Of a stretch of 64,000 nucleotides of DNA, positions 47,501 through 56,490 are shown piece after piece. Both the position numbers and the translations under genes were made by a program. The notes beneath the pieces are model-generated. The model worked only from the letters and a program-made list of their open reading frames with translations, made no database searches and had not been told where the DNA came from. Each line of letters starts with the position of its first letter. Within the stretch, counting starts at the first letter, position 1. The DNA is from Roseiarcus sp963829505 (GTDB lineage: Bacteria; Pseudomonadota; Alphaproteobacteria; Rhizobiales; Beijerinckiaceae). The stretch spans positions 310,001-374,000 of the forward strand of contig CAWHIL010000004.1 of assembly GCA_963829505.1 (NCBI GenBank), given 5' to 3'.

Positions 47501-47923
47501 GCCGAAGTCGCGGTCGAAGCGGCGTCGAGGCGCGGGTCCTCGCGATGATCGCCGGGAATGATCGCGAGATAGGCGCCGTTCCCGCGCGCGATCCGCTGAA
47601 GCTCATCGATCCCGTAGCGCCAGTAGTCGAGCCCGCCCAGCAGGCGGACGAGCACGAAACGCGCGTGAGACAACACCTTCTCGGCATAAAGATCGACCGA
47701 ATAGGGGTGTCGCAGGTCCGCGAGAACTCGCGAGCCTCAAGGACAGCGCCTGCGCGTGTCCGGCTGTCTCCGGGCGCCCACGCAATGCTTCCCACGCCTT
47801 TGCGAGGACCGCGAGGTCGCTGTCGGTGAAGGACAGCGCGACGATGTCCGCGCGCGACTGGTCGAGGTCCACGGCTTGCGCCGTCTCGTCAAGCGACCGT
47901 TGTTCCGTGCGCAGAAAGTGCAT
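44533..47923 (-). pseudogene. cobN: Cobaltochelatase subunit CobN, one +1 frameshift near the N-terminus
   Basis: Reconstructed 1,129 residues from the ATG at 47923, somewhat shorter than the classic 1,275-residue form. The N-terminal frame starts with FLRTEQRSLDETAQAVDLDQ and ends at LRLAS. The second frame carries LRHPYSVDLYAEKVLSHARFVLVRLLGG and the full chelatase body (FVLSDYPGKGGRTGYAVGLDT, HVGTHGTLEWLPGKSVALA, YPFIVNNPGEAAQAKRRT, GGEDLAQAMALIGARPVWDNSS). The break is at GAACTC, 47724-47729; deleting one A (a T on the coding strand) gives LRLASLADLRHPYS. CobN inserts cobalt with CobS and CobT, which are not in this window. Confidence 0.9.
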
Positions 47924-47932
47924 GGCGACGCA

Positions 47933-48964
47933 TCAACAAAGAGCGGACTCGATGGCCTTCCGGTCGAGCCCCTTCAGGCCTATCACGACGAGCCGGCCGC
48001 GGCGCGTTTCGTCATCGCGCCAGGCGCGATCGTATTGCTGCCGGAAGCGGGCGCCGACGCCCTGCACCAGGAGACGCATCGGCTTGCCCGCGACGTCCAG
48101 AAAGCCCTTCATGCGCAGGACGTCATGGCGATCCGAGACCTCGGCCAGACGCTCGATGTATCCGGCCGGGTCGGCGAGCGCCGGAACATCGACGACGAAC
48201 GAATCGAAATCGTCGTGGTCATGCGGTTCCGAGCCGTCATGGTGCGAAGGCCTCGACGACAGGTCGTCCTCGGCGCCGGCTTCGAGGCCGAGCGCCACGT
48301 CCGGGTCGACGCGACCTTCGTGCGTCGCGATGACCTTGGCGCGCCCTCTAGCGGCCGCGGCGATCGACTGCGACACGCGCACAAGATCCTCAGGTTCGAG
48401 CAGGTCCATCTTGTTCAGAAGCACGAGATCGGCGCAGAGCAATTGATCTTCGTAGACTTCCTCGAGCGGATTGTCGTGATCGACCGCGGGATCCGCCGCC
48501 CGCTCTTCGGCGAGCTTTTCGGCGTCGTCGACGAAGCGACCATCGGCGACCGCCGCGGCGTCGACGACCGCGATCACGCCGTCGACGGTTACGCCCGCAC
48601 GCACCTGCGGCCAATCGAACGCCTTCAGCAGCGGCTTCGGCAGCGCGAGGCCCGAGGTCTCGATGATGATATGGTCCAGCGATTGAGACCGCTTCAGGAG
48701 AGCCTCGATCGCGGGCAGAAACTCATCGGCGACTGTGCAGCAGAGACATCCGTTGGCCAGTTCGACGATGTCGTCTTCCTTGCATGCCTCGACGCCGCAA
48801 GATTTCAGGATCTCGCCGTCGACCCCGACGTCGCCGAACTCGTTGATCACGAGGGCGATGCGGCGCTTGCCGGCGTTCTCGAGCAAACCCCGGATGAAGG
48901 TCGTCTTGCCGGCCCCAAGGAAGCCAGTGACGATGGTTGCGGGGATTTTTCGGAAGTCGCTCAC
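47933..48964 (-). CDS. cobW: CobW-family GTPase metallochaperone
   Basis: 343 residues from the GTG at 48964, overlapping the DUF1636 stop (GTGA). The P-loop is TIVTGFLGAGKTTFIRGLL. The metal-binding ELANGCLCCTVADEF motif, NKMDLLE and a His/Asp-rich stretch (PSHHDGSEPHDHDDFD) mark the family. CobW is thought to deliver cobalt to the chelatase, which fits its place 9 bp upstream of cobN. It is part of the riboswitch-led operon. Confidence 0.93.
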   Translation of the reverse strand: MSDFRKIPATIVTGFLGAGKTTFIRGLLENAGKRRIALVINEFGDVGVDGEILKSCGVEACKEDDIVELANGCLCCTVADEFLPAIEALLKRSQSLDHIIIETSGLALPKPLLKAFDWPQVRAGVTVDGVIAVVDAAAVADGRFVDDAEKLAEERAADPAVDHDNPLEEVYEDQLLCADLVLLNKMDLLEPEDLVRVSQSIAAAARGRAKVIATHEGRVDPDVALGLEAGAEDDLSSRPSHHDGSEPHDHDDFDSFVVDVPALADPAGYIERLAEVSDRHDVLRMKGFLDVAGKPMRLLVQGVGARFRQQYDRAWRDDETRRGRLVVIGLKGLDRKAIESALC

Positions 48965-49362
48965 GGGTGAGGCTCCTGTCTTGCCGCGGACGGCGGGATG
49001 CGGGCCACGACCCCTTTCTTGAGCGCCTGGGGTCGGTCTTTCCACGGGATGATCCCCTGCGGCGAGGCGCCGTACAGCTTCGCGGCGGCCAGGATCTCGC
49101 GAGGATTCGTCCCGGCGGGGAAATCGCCGAAGACGTATGTCCATGCGCCAGGCGCCGAGAAGCTCAGCGTGCAGGGTCGCCGGCACACGCTGAAGCATTC
49201 GACGGGGTCGACGGCGGGATCGTCGTTTCTGCGCTGGGATTGGAGCGCGGCGAACAGCCGCGCCCCGGATCGGCGATCCGGTGGCTCCAGCGGCTCGCCT
49301 TCGGCCCGACAGGTCGTGCAGACCTGCACAACGACCGCGGATCTTTCACTTGGCTCCGTCAC
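48961..49362 (-). CDS. DUF1636 family metal-binding-like protein
   Basis: 133 residues from the GTG at 49362 (GAGGG seven bases upstream). Conserved cysteines lie in VQVCTTCRAEGE and ECFSVCRRPCTLSFSAPGAWTYVFGDF, giving a C-x2-C plus C-x3-C-x3-C arrangement. DUF1636 proteins are small cytosolic proteins often encoded beside cobW in B12 loci. A metal-sensing or chaperone role is inferred, not shown. It is the first gene downstream of the second cobalamin riboswitch. Confidence 0.85.
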   Translation of the reverse strand: MTEPSERSAVVVQVCTTCRAEGEPLEPPDRRSGARLFAALQSQRRNDDPAVDPVECFSVCRRPCTLSFSAPGAWTYVFGDFPAGTNPREILAAAKLYGASPQGIIPWKDRPQALKKGVVARIPPSAARQEPHP

Positions 49363-49694
49363 CCGTCGCCCTCGCAATCAAACGGTCGCCGGGGCGGGGA
49401 ATAAGACAGCGAATGCTGCCCTGAACGAGACGCCCCGCCCGTTCGGGTTCTTTCGTCGGAGAACGGCAGGTCTCCTGGCTCTCGGGTCGTCATGCCCGCG
49501 ACGCCTTCCCGGATTTCTCCAGTGGCCAAATGCGCGGACTTCCCGACTACAGTTGCGGGGGCAGCTACGGCTTTTCTCGACCGTATTCCCTTTTGACCTC
49601 GCTCTCGCGAGGACCGTCTCCAAATTTCTGGTAGGCTGCGGGCGCTTACGTGTCAATGCGCGCAATTGCCTCGACCCGCCGCAGAAGGAGGCGC
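49363..49694. other. Divergent intergenic region containing a cobalamin riboswitch
   Basis: 332 bp between DUF1636 (minus) and cobO (plus). Most of it is the riboswitch at about 49455-49635. The remaining 60 bp next to cobO must hold its promoter. Confidence 0.7.
49455..49635 (-). ncRNA. Cobalamin riboswitch controlling DUF1636-cobW-cobN-cobHIJ
   Basis: Minus strand shows the classic order: a GGTC stem, GGGAATACGGTCG, the B12 box AGCTGCCCCCGCAACTGTA, GGGAAGTCCGC, and finally GAGCCAGGAGACCTGCCG. This is a full-length AdoCbl-type riboswitch. It should repress translation or transcription of the operon when cobalamin is abundant. Ends are approximate. Confidence 0.95.
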
Positions 49695-50303
49695 ATGAAT
49701 TCGACTGATGAGAATGCCCGTCACCGGGAGAAGATGGTCAAACGCAAGGCGGTGCAGGACGCAGAGGTCGCTGCGAAAACGATCACTGAAAAGGGCCTGC
49801 TGATCGTTCACACCGGTCCCGGAAAGGGAAAGTCGACCGCTGCGTTCGGCCTCATGCTCCGGGCGTTGGGACAGGGCTGGAAGGTCGGCGTCGTGCAGTT
49901 CATCAAGGCCCGCGACACCGGCGAGCGGCGAGCTTTCGCTGCGTTCGGCGACCGGGTCGAATGGCGCACCATGGGCGAAGGCTTCACCTGGGAGACTCAG
50001 GATCGCGAGAGGGACATCGCGGCCGCGCGGGCGGCGTGGGAGGCGGCCTGCCGCATGATGGCCGATCCGTCCATCCGCATGCTGGTGCTCGACGAGCTCA
50101 ACGTCGCGTTGCGATACGACTACCTTCCGGCTAGCGAGGTCTTGGCGGCGCTCGAGGCGCGCAGACCGAACCTGCATGTGGTCGTAACCGGGCGCAACGC
50201 CAAGCCGGAACTGATCGCGGCGGCCGATCTGGTCACGGAGATGGGCGCGGCCAAGCACCATTTCGCCGCAGGCGTCAGAGCCCAGGCCGGGATTGAGTTT
50301 TAG
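49695..50303 (+). CDS. cobO: Cob(I)yrinic acid a,c-diamide adenosyltransferase
   Basis: 202 residues from the ATG at 49695, with AAGGAGG close upstream. P-loop IVHTGPGKGKSTAAFGLMLRALGQG, then VGVVQFIKA, and VLDELNVALRYDYL, HVVVTGRNAKPELIAAADLVTEM. This BtuR/CobO-type enzyme adds the 5'-deoxyadenosyl group to cobalt. It is the first gene of a plus-strand pair with cobQ. Confidence 0.95.
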   Translation: MNSTDENARHREKMVKRKAVQDAEVAAKTITEKGLLIVHTGPGKGKSTAAFGLMLRALGQGWKVGVVQFIKARDTGERRAFAAFGDRVEWRTMGEGFTWETQDRERDIAAARAAWEAACRMMADPSIRMLVLDELNVALRYDYLPASEVLAALEARRPNLHVVVTGRNAKPELIAAADLVTEMGAAKHHFAAGVRAQAGIEF

Positions 50304-50328
50304 GCTCGGGAGAGGACAGGGAAGCGGG

Positions 50329-51789
50329 ATGGCGGCGCGCGCGCTGATGTTCCAGGGCACCGGATCCGACGTCGGCAAGTCGCTGATCGTCGCGGGGCTT
50401 TGCCGGGCGCTGACGCTGCGCGGCATGCGGGTCCGGCCGTTCAAGCCGCAGAACATGTCGAACAACGCCGCGGTCGCCGCGGACGGCGGAGAGATCGGCC
50501 GCGCCCAAGCGTTGCAGGCGCGCGCCTGCCGCATCGAGCCGAGCGTTCATATGAACCCGGTGCTCCTGAAGCCGCAGAGCGACATCGGCGCCCAGGTGGT
50601 GCTGCGCGGCCGCGCGCTGGGCTCGGTGCGCGCGAAGGAATATCAGACGTGGAAGCCAGCCTTGCGGGCGAGCGTGCTCGAAAGTTTCGAGCGCCTTCGC
50701 AGCGAGGCCGACATCGTGCTCGTCGAGGGCGCCGGGAGCGCGGCCGAGATCAACCTTCGCGCCGACGATATCGCCAATATGGGTTTCGCCCGGGCGACCC
50801 GAACGCCGGTCGTCCTAATCGGCGATATCGACCGCGGCGGGGTCATCGCTCAAATCGTCGGAACGCGCGCCGTGCTCGATCCGGACGACGCGCAGATGAT
50901 CGGAGGCTTCATCGTCAACAAGTTTCGCGGCGACCCGTCTCTCTTCGAGGCCGGCTTGCGCTCGATCGTCGAGCGGAGCGGCTGGCCGACTTTCGGTCTC
51001 GTGCCGCATTTCCCCGACGCCTCCAGACTGCCGGCGGAGGACGCGGTGGCGCTGGAGAAGCCGCAGCGAAGATCGGGCGAGGGAAGGCTCGTGGTCGTGC
51101 CGCGCCTGCCGCATATCTCCAACTTCGACGATTTCGACGCCCTTCAGCGCGAGCCCGGCGTCAGGGTCGTCTTCGCGGGGCGTGGAAAGCCTCTCCCGGC
51201 AGACGCGGACCTTGTCGCGCTGCCGGGATCGAAGGCCACGATCGCCGATCTCTCGGCGATGCGGGACGAGGGCTGGGACATCGACGTCATCGCGCACGTC
51301 CGGCGAGGCGGCAAGGCGCTCGGGATCTGCGGCGGCTATCAGATGCTGGGGCGAACGGTGTCCGATCCCGACGGGATCGAAGGGCCTCTCGGCGCCGTCC
51401 CGGGGCTTGGCCTCCTCGATGTCGAGACGGTGCTTGGCGGCGACAAGACGCTCAGGCGCTGCGCGGGCGTTTCCGTCGCCGAGGAGGCGCCTTTTCTCGG
51501 ATACGAGATCCACGTCGGACGAACTTTTGGACCCGACGTTGCGCGTCCGCTGCTGCGTTTCGACGACGGCCGCCCCGACGGCGCCGTCGCGCAGAGCGGG
51601 CGCGTTTGCGGTTGCTACGTTCACGGCCTCTTCAACGACGATCGGCAACGGCGGGTCTGGCTCGACTGGATCGGCGCGCCGTCGTCGGAACTCGATTACG
51701 AGCGTGACGTCGACGCCACACTCGACGCGCTGGCCGCGCACCTCGAGCTTCATCTCGCGATCGACGAGTTGCTGGCTGTCGCGCGCTAA
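50329..51789 (+). CDS. cobQ: Cobyric acid synthase
   Basis: 486 residues from the ATG at 50329. N-terminal P-loop ALMFQGTGSDVGKSLIVAGLCRAL. KPQNMSNNAAV and VVLIGDIDRGGVIAQIVGT are CobQ signatures. In the amidotransferase domain the catalytic cysteine is in LGICGGYQMLGR, with a His in CYVHGLFNDD. It adds four amides to adenosylcobyrinate a,c-diamide. The gene ends in a 21-bp tandem duplication that also spans the convergent cbiB stop. Confidence 0.95.
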   Translation: MAARALMFQGTGSDVGKSLIVAGLCRALTLRGMRVRPFKPQNMSNNAAVAADGGEIGRAQALQARACRIEPSVHMNPVLLKPQSDIGAQVVLRGRALGSVRAKEYQTWKPALRASVLESFERLRSEADIVLVEGAGSAAEINLRADDIANMGFARATRTPVVLIGDIDRGGVIAQIVGTRAVLDPDDAQMIGGFIVNKFRGDPSLFEAGLRSIVERSGWPTFGLVPHFPDASRLPAEDAVALEKPQRRSGEGRLVVVPRLPHISNFDDFDALQREPGVRVVFAGRGKPLPADADLVALPGSKATIADLSAMRDEGWDIDVIAHVRRGGKALGICGGYQMLGRTVSDPDGIEGPLGAVPGLGLLDVETVLGGDKTLRRCAGVSVAEEAPFLGYEIHVGRTFGPDVARPLLRFDDGRPDGAVAQSGRVCGCYVHGLFNDDRQRRVWLDWIGAPSSELDYERDVDATLDALAAHLELHLAIDELLAVAR

Positions 51790-51812
51790 ATTCTGGCTGT
51801 CGCGCGCTAAAT
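51772..51812. repeat. 21-bp tandem duplication across the convergent cobQ and cbiB ends
   Basis: CTGGCTGTCGCGCGCTAAAT occurs at 51772-51791 and again at 51793-51812. The first copy holds the cobQ stop and the second the cbiB stop. It is a perfect 20-bp repeat with one spacer base. Confidence 0.85.
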
Positions 51813-52775
51813 CAAAGCGATCGTCAGGGCGACGACCGCAAGCGCCATGGCCTGCGCCAGGCACGCGCGCACATAGAGCCGCAGGGCCGCGCGGACATCT
51901 GCGGCGCTTGCCTCGCGCCGGCCATCTCCCATGGTGGCGTCGTCCACACGCTCCCCGCCATAGACACGAGGGCCCGCCAGCTTGAGATCCAGGGCGCCGG
52001 CCATCGCCGCTTCCGGCCATCCCGCGTTCGGCGATCGATGTCTGCCGGCGTCTCGCCGCACGGTCGCGACAGCGGCGGCGGACGCGCCGGAGCTTATCGT
52101 CGAGGCTGCGAGAATGAGCCAGAGCGCCGCGAGACGCGAGGCGGGCAGATTGATCAAATCGTCGAAGCGGGCGGCGGCCCATCCGAAGTCGAGAAAGCGC
52201 GCGTTGCGATGACCGATCATCGAATCCGCCGTATTGGCCGCCTTGTAGACGACGCCGCCGGGCAGGCCAGCGACCGCGATCCAGAAGATCGGCGCGACGA
52301 CGCCATCGGAAAAGTTCTCCGCAAGGCTCTCGATCGCCGCCCGGGCGACGCCGGCCTCGTCGAGAACCGAAACGTCCCGCCCAACGATCATCGAGACGAC
52401 GCGCCGTCCTTCGGCGAGACCGCCGGTCTCCAACGCCGCAGCCACTTTCTTCACATGCTCGTAGAGACTGCGCTGGGCCGGCAGCGCCGCGGCAAGGACG
52501 CCTAGACAAAGAAAGCCGGCTGCGCTTCGACCGAGGATCGCCTGCAGCAACATCGCCGGAACGGCGGAGACAACCAGGAGCAGCGCGAGAGCGAGCGCGC
52601 CCCCCATGCGCCGGACATCGGGGCTGCCGCGATTGAGGCGCTCCTCCAGGAGGCGCAACCCTGCGCCCATCCACGTCACCGGATGCCCGATCGCCCGGTA
52701 GACCGCGTCCGGGTAGCCGGTCGCGGCCTCGATGCCCAGGGCGAGCAAGGCGAGCAGCAGGTCGAAGCGGAACAT
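51807..52775 (-). CDS. cbiB: Adenosylcobinamide-phosphate synthase
   Basis: 322 residues from the ATG at 52775, which overlaps the cobC stop (ATGA). Multi-pass protein (called CobD in the Pseudomonas scheme) with family motifs ALGIEAATGYPDAVYRAIGHPVTWMGAGLRLLEERLN near the N-terminus and IESLAENFSDGVVAPIFWIAVAGLPGGVVYKAANTADSMIGHR in the middle. It attaches the aminopropanol arm to the corrinoid. It is the last gene of the tcuA-tcuB-cobC-cbiB run. Confidence 0.94.
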   Translation of the reverse strand: MFRFDLLLALLALGIEAATGYPDAVYRAIGHPVTWMGAGLRLLEERLNRGSPDVRRMGGALALALLLVVSAVPAMLLQAILGRSAAGFLCLGVLAAALPAQRSLYEHVKKVAAALETGGLAEGRRVVSMIVGRDVSVLDEAGVARAAIESLAENFSDGVVAPIFWIAVAGLPGGVVYKAANTADSMIGHRNARFLDFGWAAARFDDLINLPASRLAALWLILAASTISSGASAAAVATVRRDAGRHRSPNAGWPEAAMAGALDLKLAGPRVYGGERVDDATMGDGRREASAADVRAALRLYVRACLAQAMALAVVALTIALI

Positions 52776-53802
52776 CAGTCGAGGCGCGACAGGGTCTCGA
52801 GCAGGCGGCCGCGCAGCGACGCCGGCGGCAGGCCGAATCGAAGCTCATCGGGCCGCGCGCGAAATGGCCGCGACAGAACGCCCAGCGTACAGAGTTCGCT
52901 CGAACCGTTCCCGCGCGCGCGGATGACGCACGAGGCGAAACAATAGGCTTCCGCCGACCGCTTCGAACCCCGCCCCGGCCAGCGCATGGTCAAGCCACCG
53001 AACGTCGTCGTAGAGGCGACCCCGCGCCCCATCCAGCCATTCCCGATCGAGCAGGGCGCGGCGTCCGATTTCGAGCGCCGGGCCGGAGATCGCCCACGGA
53101 CCCAGGGCGCGCCGAATCGTCGACGCGCGATCCGGCGTCGCGAGCGCGAAGCCGAGACGCAGCCCGGGAAGCCCGTAAGCTTTGCCGAACGACCTGAGGA
53201 CGATGATGTTGGCGCGACGCTCGGGAACCACCGACTCGAGCTCGAAATCCATAAAAGCTTCGTCCACGATGAGCGCCTGGCCGCTGCGCTCCAGACGATC
53301 GGCGAGGTTCGCCATCTCGCGCCGCGAATAGAGCCGCCCGTCGGGGTTGTTCGGATTCACGACGACCACCAGCTGATGGTCGCCGATGGCGGAAATTCCC
53401 GGGATGACGTCGACGGCCGCGCCGGAGGCGCGCCAGCTCGAACTCGTGCTCCGAATAGGTCGAATCGATAACGGCGACCCGACGCGCGGGGAAGAGACGC
53501 GGCAGCCACTGGATGAGCGCTTGCGTGCCCGGGGCCGCTACGACGCAGTCCGGATTTGCGCCATACCGCTCGGCCGCCGCGGTTTGCAGCGCCTTGAGCT
53601 GCGAGGGATCGGGGAGCCGCTCCCAGGAGTCGTCAGGCAACGCCGCTATCGGATAGGCGACAGGGTTCACGCCGGTCGAAAGATCGATCCACGGCTGCGG
53701 CGCATCGGGGAAGGCGGAAGCCGCCGCCCGGATGTCGCCGCCGTGCAGGAACAGGCGCTCCAGGGGCGCGCTTCGTCCGCGGTCGCTGTCTTCGGTCGTC
53801 AT
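52775..53802 (-). pseudogene. cobC: Threonine-phosphate decarboxylase-like PLP enzyme CobC, two +1 frameshifts
   Basis: Reconstructed 341 residues from the ATG at 53802. HisC-like fold: HGGDIRAAASAFPDAPQPWIDLSTGVNP, VAAPGTQALIQWLPRLFP, then VVVVNPNNPDGRL and the PLP-lysine motif VLRSFGKAYGLPGLRLGF. Breaks occur at GAACTC 53440-53445 and GAGTTC 52891-52896. Deleting one base at each gives SEHESSWRASGAAVDVI and ERLCTLGVLSRPFRARPDELRFGLP, both typical of the family, and the C-terminal frame then ends in an ATGA overlap with cbiB. The enzyme makes (R)-1-amino-2-propanol phosphate, the linker that CbiB uses. Confidence 0.88.
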
Positions 53803-53878
53803 CGAACTCCTGCCCGCCTCCGTCGCTCGGCGCCCTTAGCGTGAATGCGCCGATCCGTCACCTGAGGCGGCGACGAAA

Positions 53879-55012
53879 TCAATCGGACGACAGGGGAGAG
53901 CGCGCTCCCTTCCGAATGCGCTCCTGTTCCGCCGCCGCGCGCCAGAGCGCCGCGGTCCGAAAAGGCGCATGCAGGCTCTTCGCCGCAGGCAAACCCATGA
54001 AGAGGCCGAAGACGGCCCCGACGTGAACGATGAGGAGCGGCGCCATGACGGCGGTGTCCCGTAGCGCCACGAGCGCGAGGCCGCTCAGCGCCACGAATCC
54101 GAGAGCGAGAAGAAAGATGACGTTGAGCGCGGCCTCCCCTGTATCGGCCGGCGCGCGATCCGCGCGCGCCTCGAGGCCGAGGAGTCCGGCCACGCCGATG
54201 ACGATGGCAAGACCCCCAACGACGCCGACGCAGACGGGAAAACTCAGGAGCGGGAACGGCGGGATGAGCCCGAAGAGGTCCTGATCCAAAGACGCGGCGA
54301 TCGTCGCCGCAACGTCGAGGACGACGCCCCCCGCCATGATGTGATGGAAGATGCGCCGCCGGCCGGAGAAATCGGGTCCTGCGTCGTTGCAGCCCGGTCC
54401 GCCGCCGTCGAGACGCCGCAGGGTGACGGCGTCGCGCAAGGCGGGCGCGAGGCCGGCCCGCACGGCGCGAGGCGGGAGATCAGGGGCGATCGCGCGCCAG
54501 AACCGATAGGTGGAGACGCTGACGCAGACGACGGCCCAGAGCGCCGATCCCCCGGCAAGGCCCGCCATCAACGCCCAAGGGACGACGGCGTAGAACGACC
54601 CGGGACCCGAGGGAGAAGCGCCGAACGGCGCGGCCGTCGACCTCGTCGCCGCCGCGAGCGTCAGCATCGCAGCGAGCGCGGCCAACCCCATGAAAGCGGC
54701 GCCAAGCTCGGGTCGCCTGAAGGCGCGGCCGAGCCAGGCCGGCCAGACGTGCTCCGCATACGATTGCCGGCGAACGCCCGCGAGGACCGCCGGCAGGTTG
54801 ACGGCGAAGGGATGCGGGGGCGCGTATTGGCAGGCGTACCAGCATGCCCGGCAGTTGTGGCAGAGGTTGGCGAGGTAGCCGAGATCCGCAGGGGCGTAGT
54901 CATGCTTCCCGGCGAGCGCGGGAAAAACGGGACAGAGGCCGTCGCAGTACATGCACGCGCCGCAGATGCGCAGGACGCGCTCGGCCTCACTGGACGCGCT
55001 ATCCGAGGACAT
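53879..55012 (-). CDS. TcuB-like Fe-S/membrane protein, probable CobZ C-terminal equivalent
   Basis: 377 residues from the ATG at 55012, overlapping the tcuA-like stop by 14 bp. Two cysteine clusters near the N-terminus (CGACMYCDGLCP and CHNCRACWYACQ, each C-x2-C-x2-C-x3-C) indicate two 4Fe-4S centres. Six or so transmembrane helices with several histidines (RRIFHHIMAGG, LIVHVGAVFGLFMGLP) could bind heme b. Annotated elsewhere as tricarballylate utilisation protein TcuB. Here it is surrounded by B12 genes. CobZ of Rhodobacter capsulatus is a single protein that fuses this domain to a TcuA-like flavoprotein. Confidence 0.8.
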   Translation of the reverse strand: MSSDSASSEAERVLRICGACMYCDGLCPVFPALAGKHDYAPADLGYLANLCHNCRACWYACQYAPPHPFAVNLPAVLAGVRRQSYAEHVWPAWLGRAFRRPELGAAFMGLAALAAMLTLAAATRSTAAPFGASPSGPGSFYAVVPWALMAGLAGGSALWAVVCVSVSTYRFWRAIAPDLPPRAVRAGLAPALRDAVTLRRLDGGGPGCNDAGPDFSGRRRIFHHIMAGGVVLDVAATIAASLDQDLFGLIPPFPLLSFPVCVGVVGGLAIVIGVAGLLGLEARADRAPADTGEAALNVIFLLALGFVALSGLALVALRDTAVMAPLLIVHVGAVFGLFMGLPAAKSLHAPFRTAALWRAAAEQERIRKGARSPLSSD

Positions 55013-56312
55013 GGCGGGCGGCGGCCTCTCCTGCGCGTCTTCCGGCGACGGCCGAAAGGGTGATCCCGAAGCCCGCGAGATACCCGCGCCGCAGGACGTT
55101 GGCGGCCATGATCATGCCGGCGGCAAAAAGAGACTCGGCGCTTCGCCCATCCGCCAACGTTATGCGCATCCGGTCGTCGACCGCCAGCCCGTAGTGGACG
55201 AACGTCAGCCCCGGCCGCAACGGAAACGCAAAGAAGGGCGGGGTCGCGATGGACGGGCGGCGCGACGCGTGCTCGGCGTTGAAGGCGCCGACGGCGTTCC
55301 CTAAGGCGGCGCCGTCGAGCGCCAGCGCTTCGGCGAGGGCGACTATGGAATCCGCGCTGATCGGCGGCAGCGCGGTCGGCGCGGCGCGGTGCAGGCCGAC
55401 GGCGTCGAGGACCAGGAACGCGACGCCGCCGGGCAAGCGTGCGATCCGGGGTCCCCAGCGCGCATAGTGCGACCGGCCCGTGTCGCGGCTTGCGACCGTC
55501 ACCGGCGCGGCGTTCCGGTCGATGACGAGCCCATAGGGAATTGCGGTGATGCGCGTGACGATGCCGCCGTCGAATTTCGGACCGCGGGCGTCGACCGCCA
55601 CGACGTGACACATGGACGGGTCGCCGACGCTCCGCGCCCCAGCGTCAATGAGCCTCTGCAGGACGCGCCCGTCCGAATAGGCGCCGCCGCGAATGCAATA
55701 CGCATCGGCAGGCGGACCGAGGCGCGCCCGCAGCCAGTCCGGATCGCCTCCCGGGCCGCCGGCCGCGACGATGACGCAGCGTGAGGCGAAGCGTCGGCGG
55801 TCGGCGCCGGAAGCCGCCTCCAGGCTCCAGCCGCCGTCCGGTTCGGGTGCGAGCGCCACCCCCTCGCAATCGTATTCGACGGCGACGCCGATCTTCTCGG
55901 CGGTGTCGTAGAGCGCATTCATCATCGCCTTCCCGCCGCCCAACAGAAATGCTGTGCGGCGGGAATAGGGAACCGTCCCCACACGCGGATCCTGGAGCCG
56001 CACGCCGCATCCCATGAGCCACGCCGCGATATCGGTCGTGTCGCGGATCAGGGACCACGCGATCTCCCGATCGAGTTCGTCCCCCGAGACTTTGATGAGT
56101 TCGGACATGAACTCGTCCGCCGTGTACACGTCCGGCGCGTACCAGGTCGACGTCTCATGCGCGACGCGGAAGTTACGCGCATGTCGGGCGTTTCCGCCTC
56201 GCAGGGCGCGGGGGGCGCTCTCGATGAGATGAACGGAGGCTCCACGCCTGCGCGCCGCGATCGCCGCCGAGAGCCCCGCGATCCCGCCGCCGACGACCGC
56301 GATATCCCACAT
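54999..56312 (-). CDS. TcuA-like flavoprotein, probable CobZ N-terminal equivalent (precorrin-3B synthase)
   Basis: 437 residues from the ATG at 56312. The FAD motif is WDIAVVGGGIAGLSAAIAARRRGASVHLIES. The fumarate-reductase-like flavoprotein body has GGNARHARNFR, VIVAAGGPGGDP and a late SLFAAGMIMAANVLRRGYLAGFGIT. TcuA proteins oxidise tricarballylate, but the pair sits inside the B12 block and no cobG is present. CobZ, an oxygenase with flavin, Fe-S and heme, makes precorrin-3B in Rhodobacter; this pair would supply the same three cofactors as two subunits. Assignment is by context and homology, not proof. Confidence 0.8.
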   Translation of the reverse strand: MWDIAVVGGGIAGLSAAIAARRRGASVHLIESAPRALRGGNARHARNFRVAHETSTWYAPDVYTADEFMSELIKVSGDELDREIAWSLIRDTTDIAAWLMGCGVRLQDPRVGTVPYSRRTAFLLGGGKAMMNALYDTAEKIGVAVEYDCEGVALAPEPDGGWSLEAASGADRRRFASRCVIVAAGGPGGDPDWLRARLGPPADAYCIRGGAYSDGRVLQRLIDAGARSVGDPSMCHVVAVDARGPKFDGGIVTRITAIPYGLVIDRNAAPVTVASRDTGRSHYARWGPRIARLPGGVAFLVLDAVGLHRAAPTALPPISADSIVALAEALALDGAALGNAVGAFNAEHASRRPSIATPPFFAFPLRPGLTFVHYGLAVDDRMRITLADGRSAESLFAAGMIMAANVLRRGYLAGFGITLSAVAGRRAGEAAARHVLG

Positions 56313-56490
56313 CGCCAGCACGAACAATCCCGCAGCGAAAGGTTGAGCCCGGCGCGGCCAACCGATGCTCGATCGACGGGCCGCGTTCGACAGCGCCCCG
56401 GGCTTAGCACAGTGCGTTGAAGGACGCGTGCGCGACCGTGCGCGTCGAGCCGGCATTCCGGTTGTTCGCGGACAGCGGTGGAAAGGGAAT

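Noticed and set aside
53879..56312. A tricarballylate catabolism operon
   Set aside because: The tcuA/tcuB-like pair has no tcuC transporter or tcuR regulator and is surrounded by B12 genes, so a CobZ-like role fits better.
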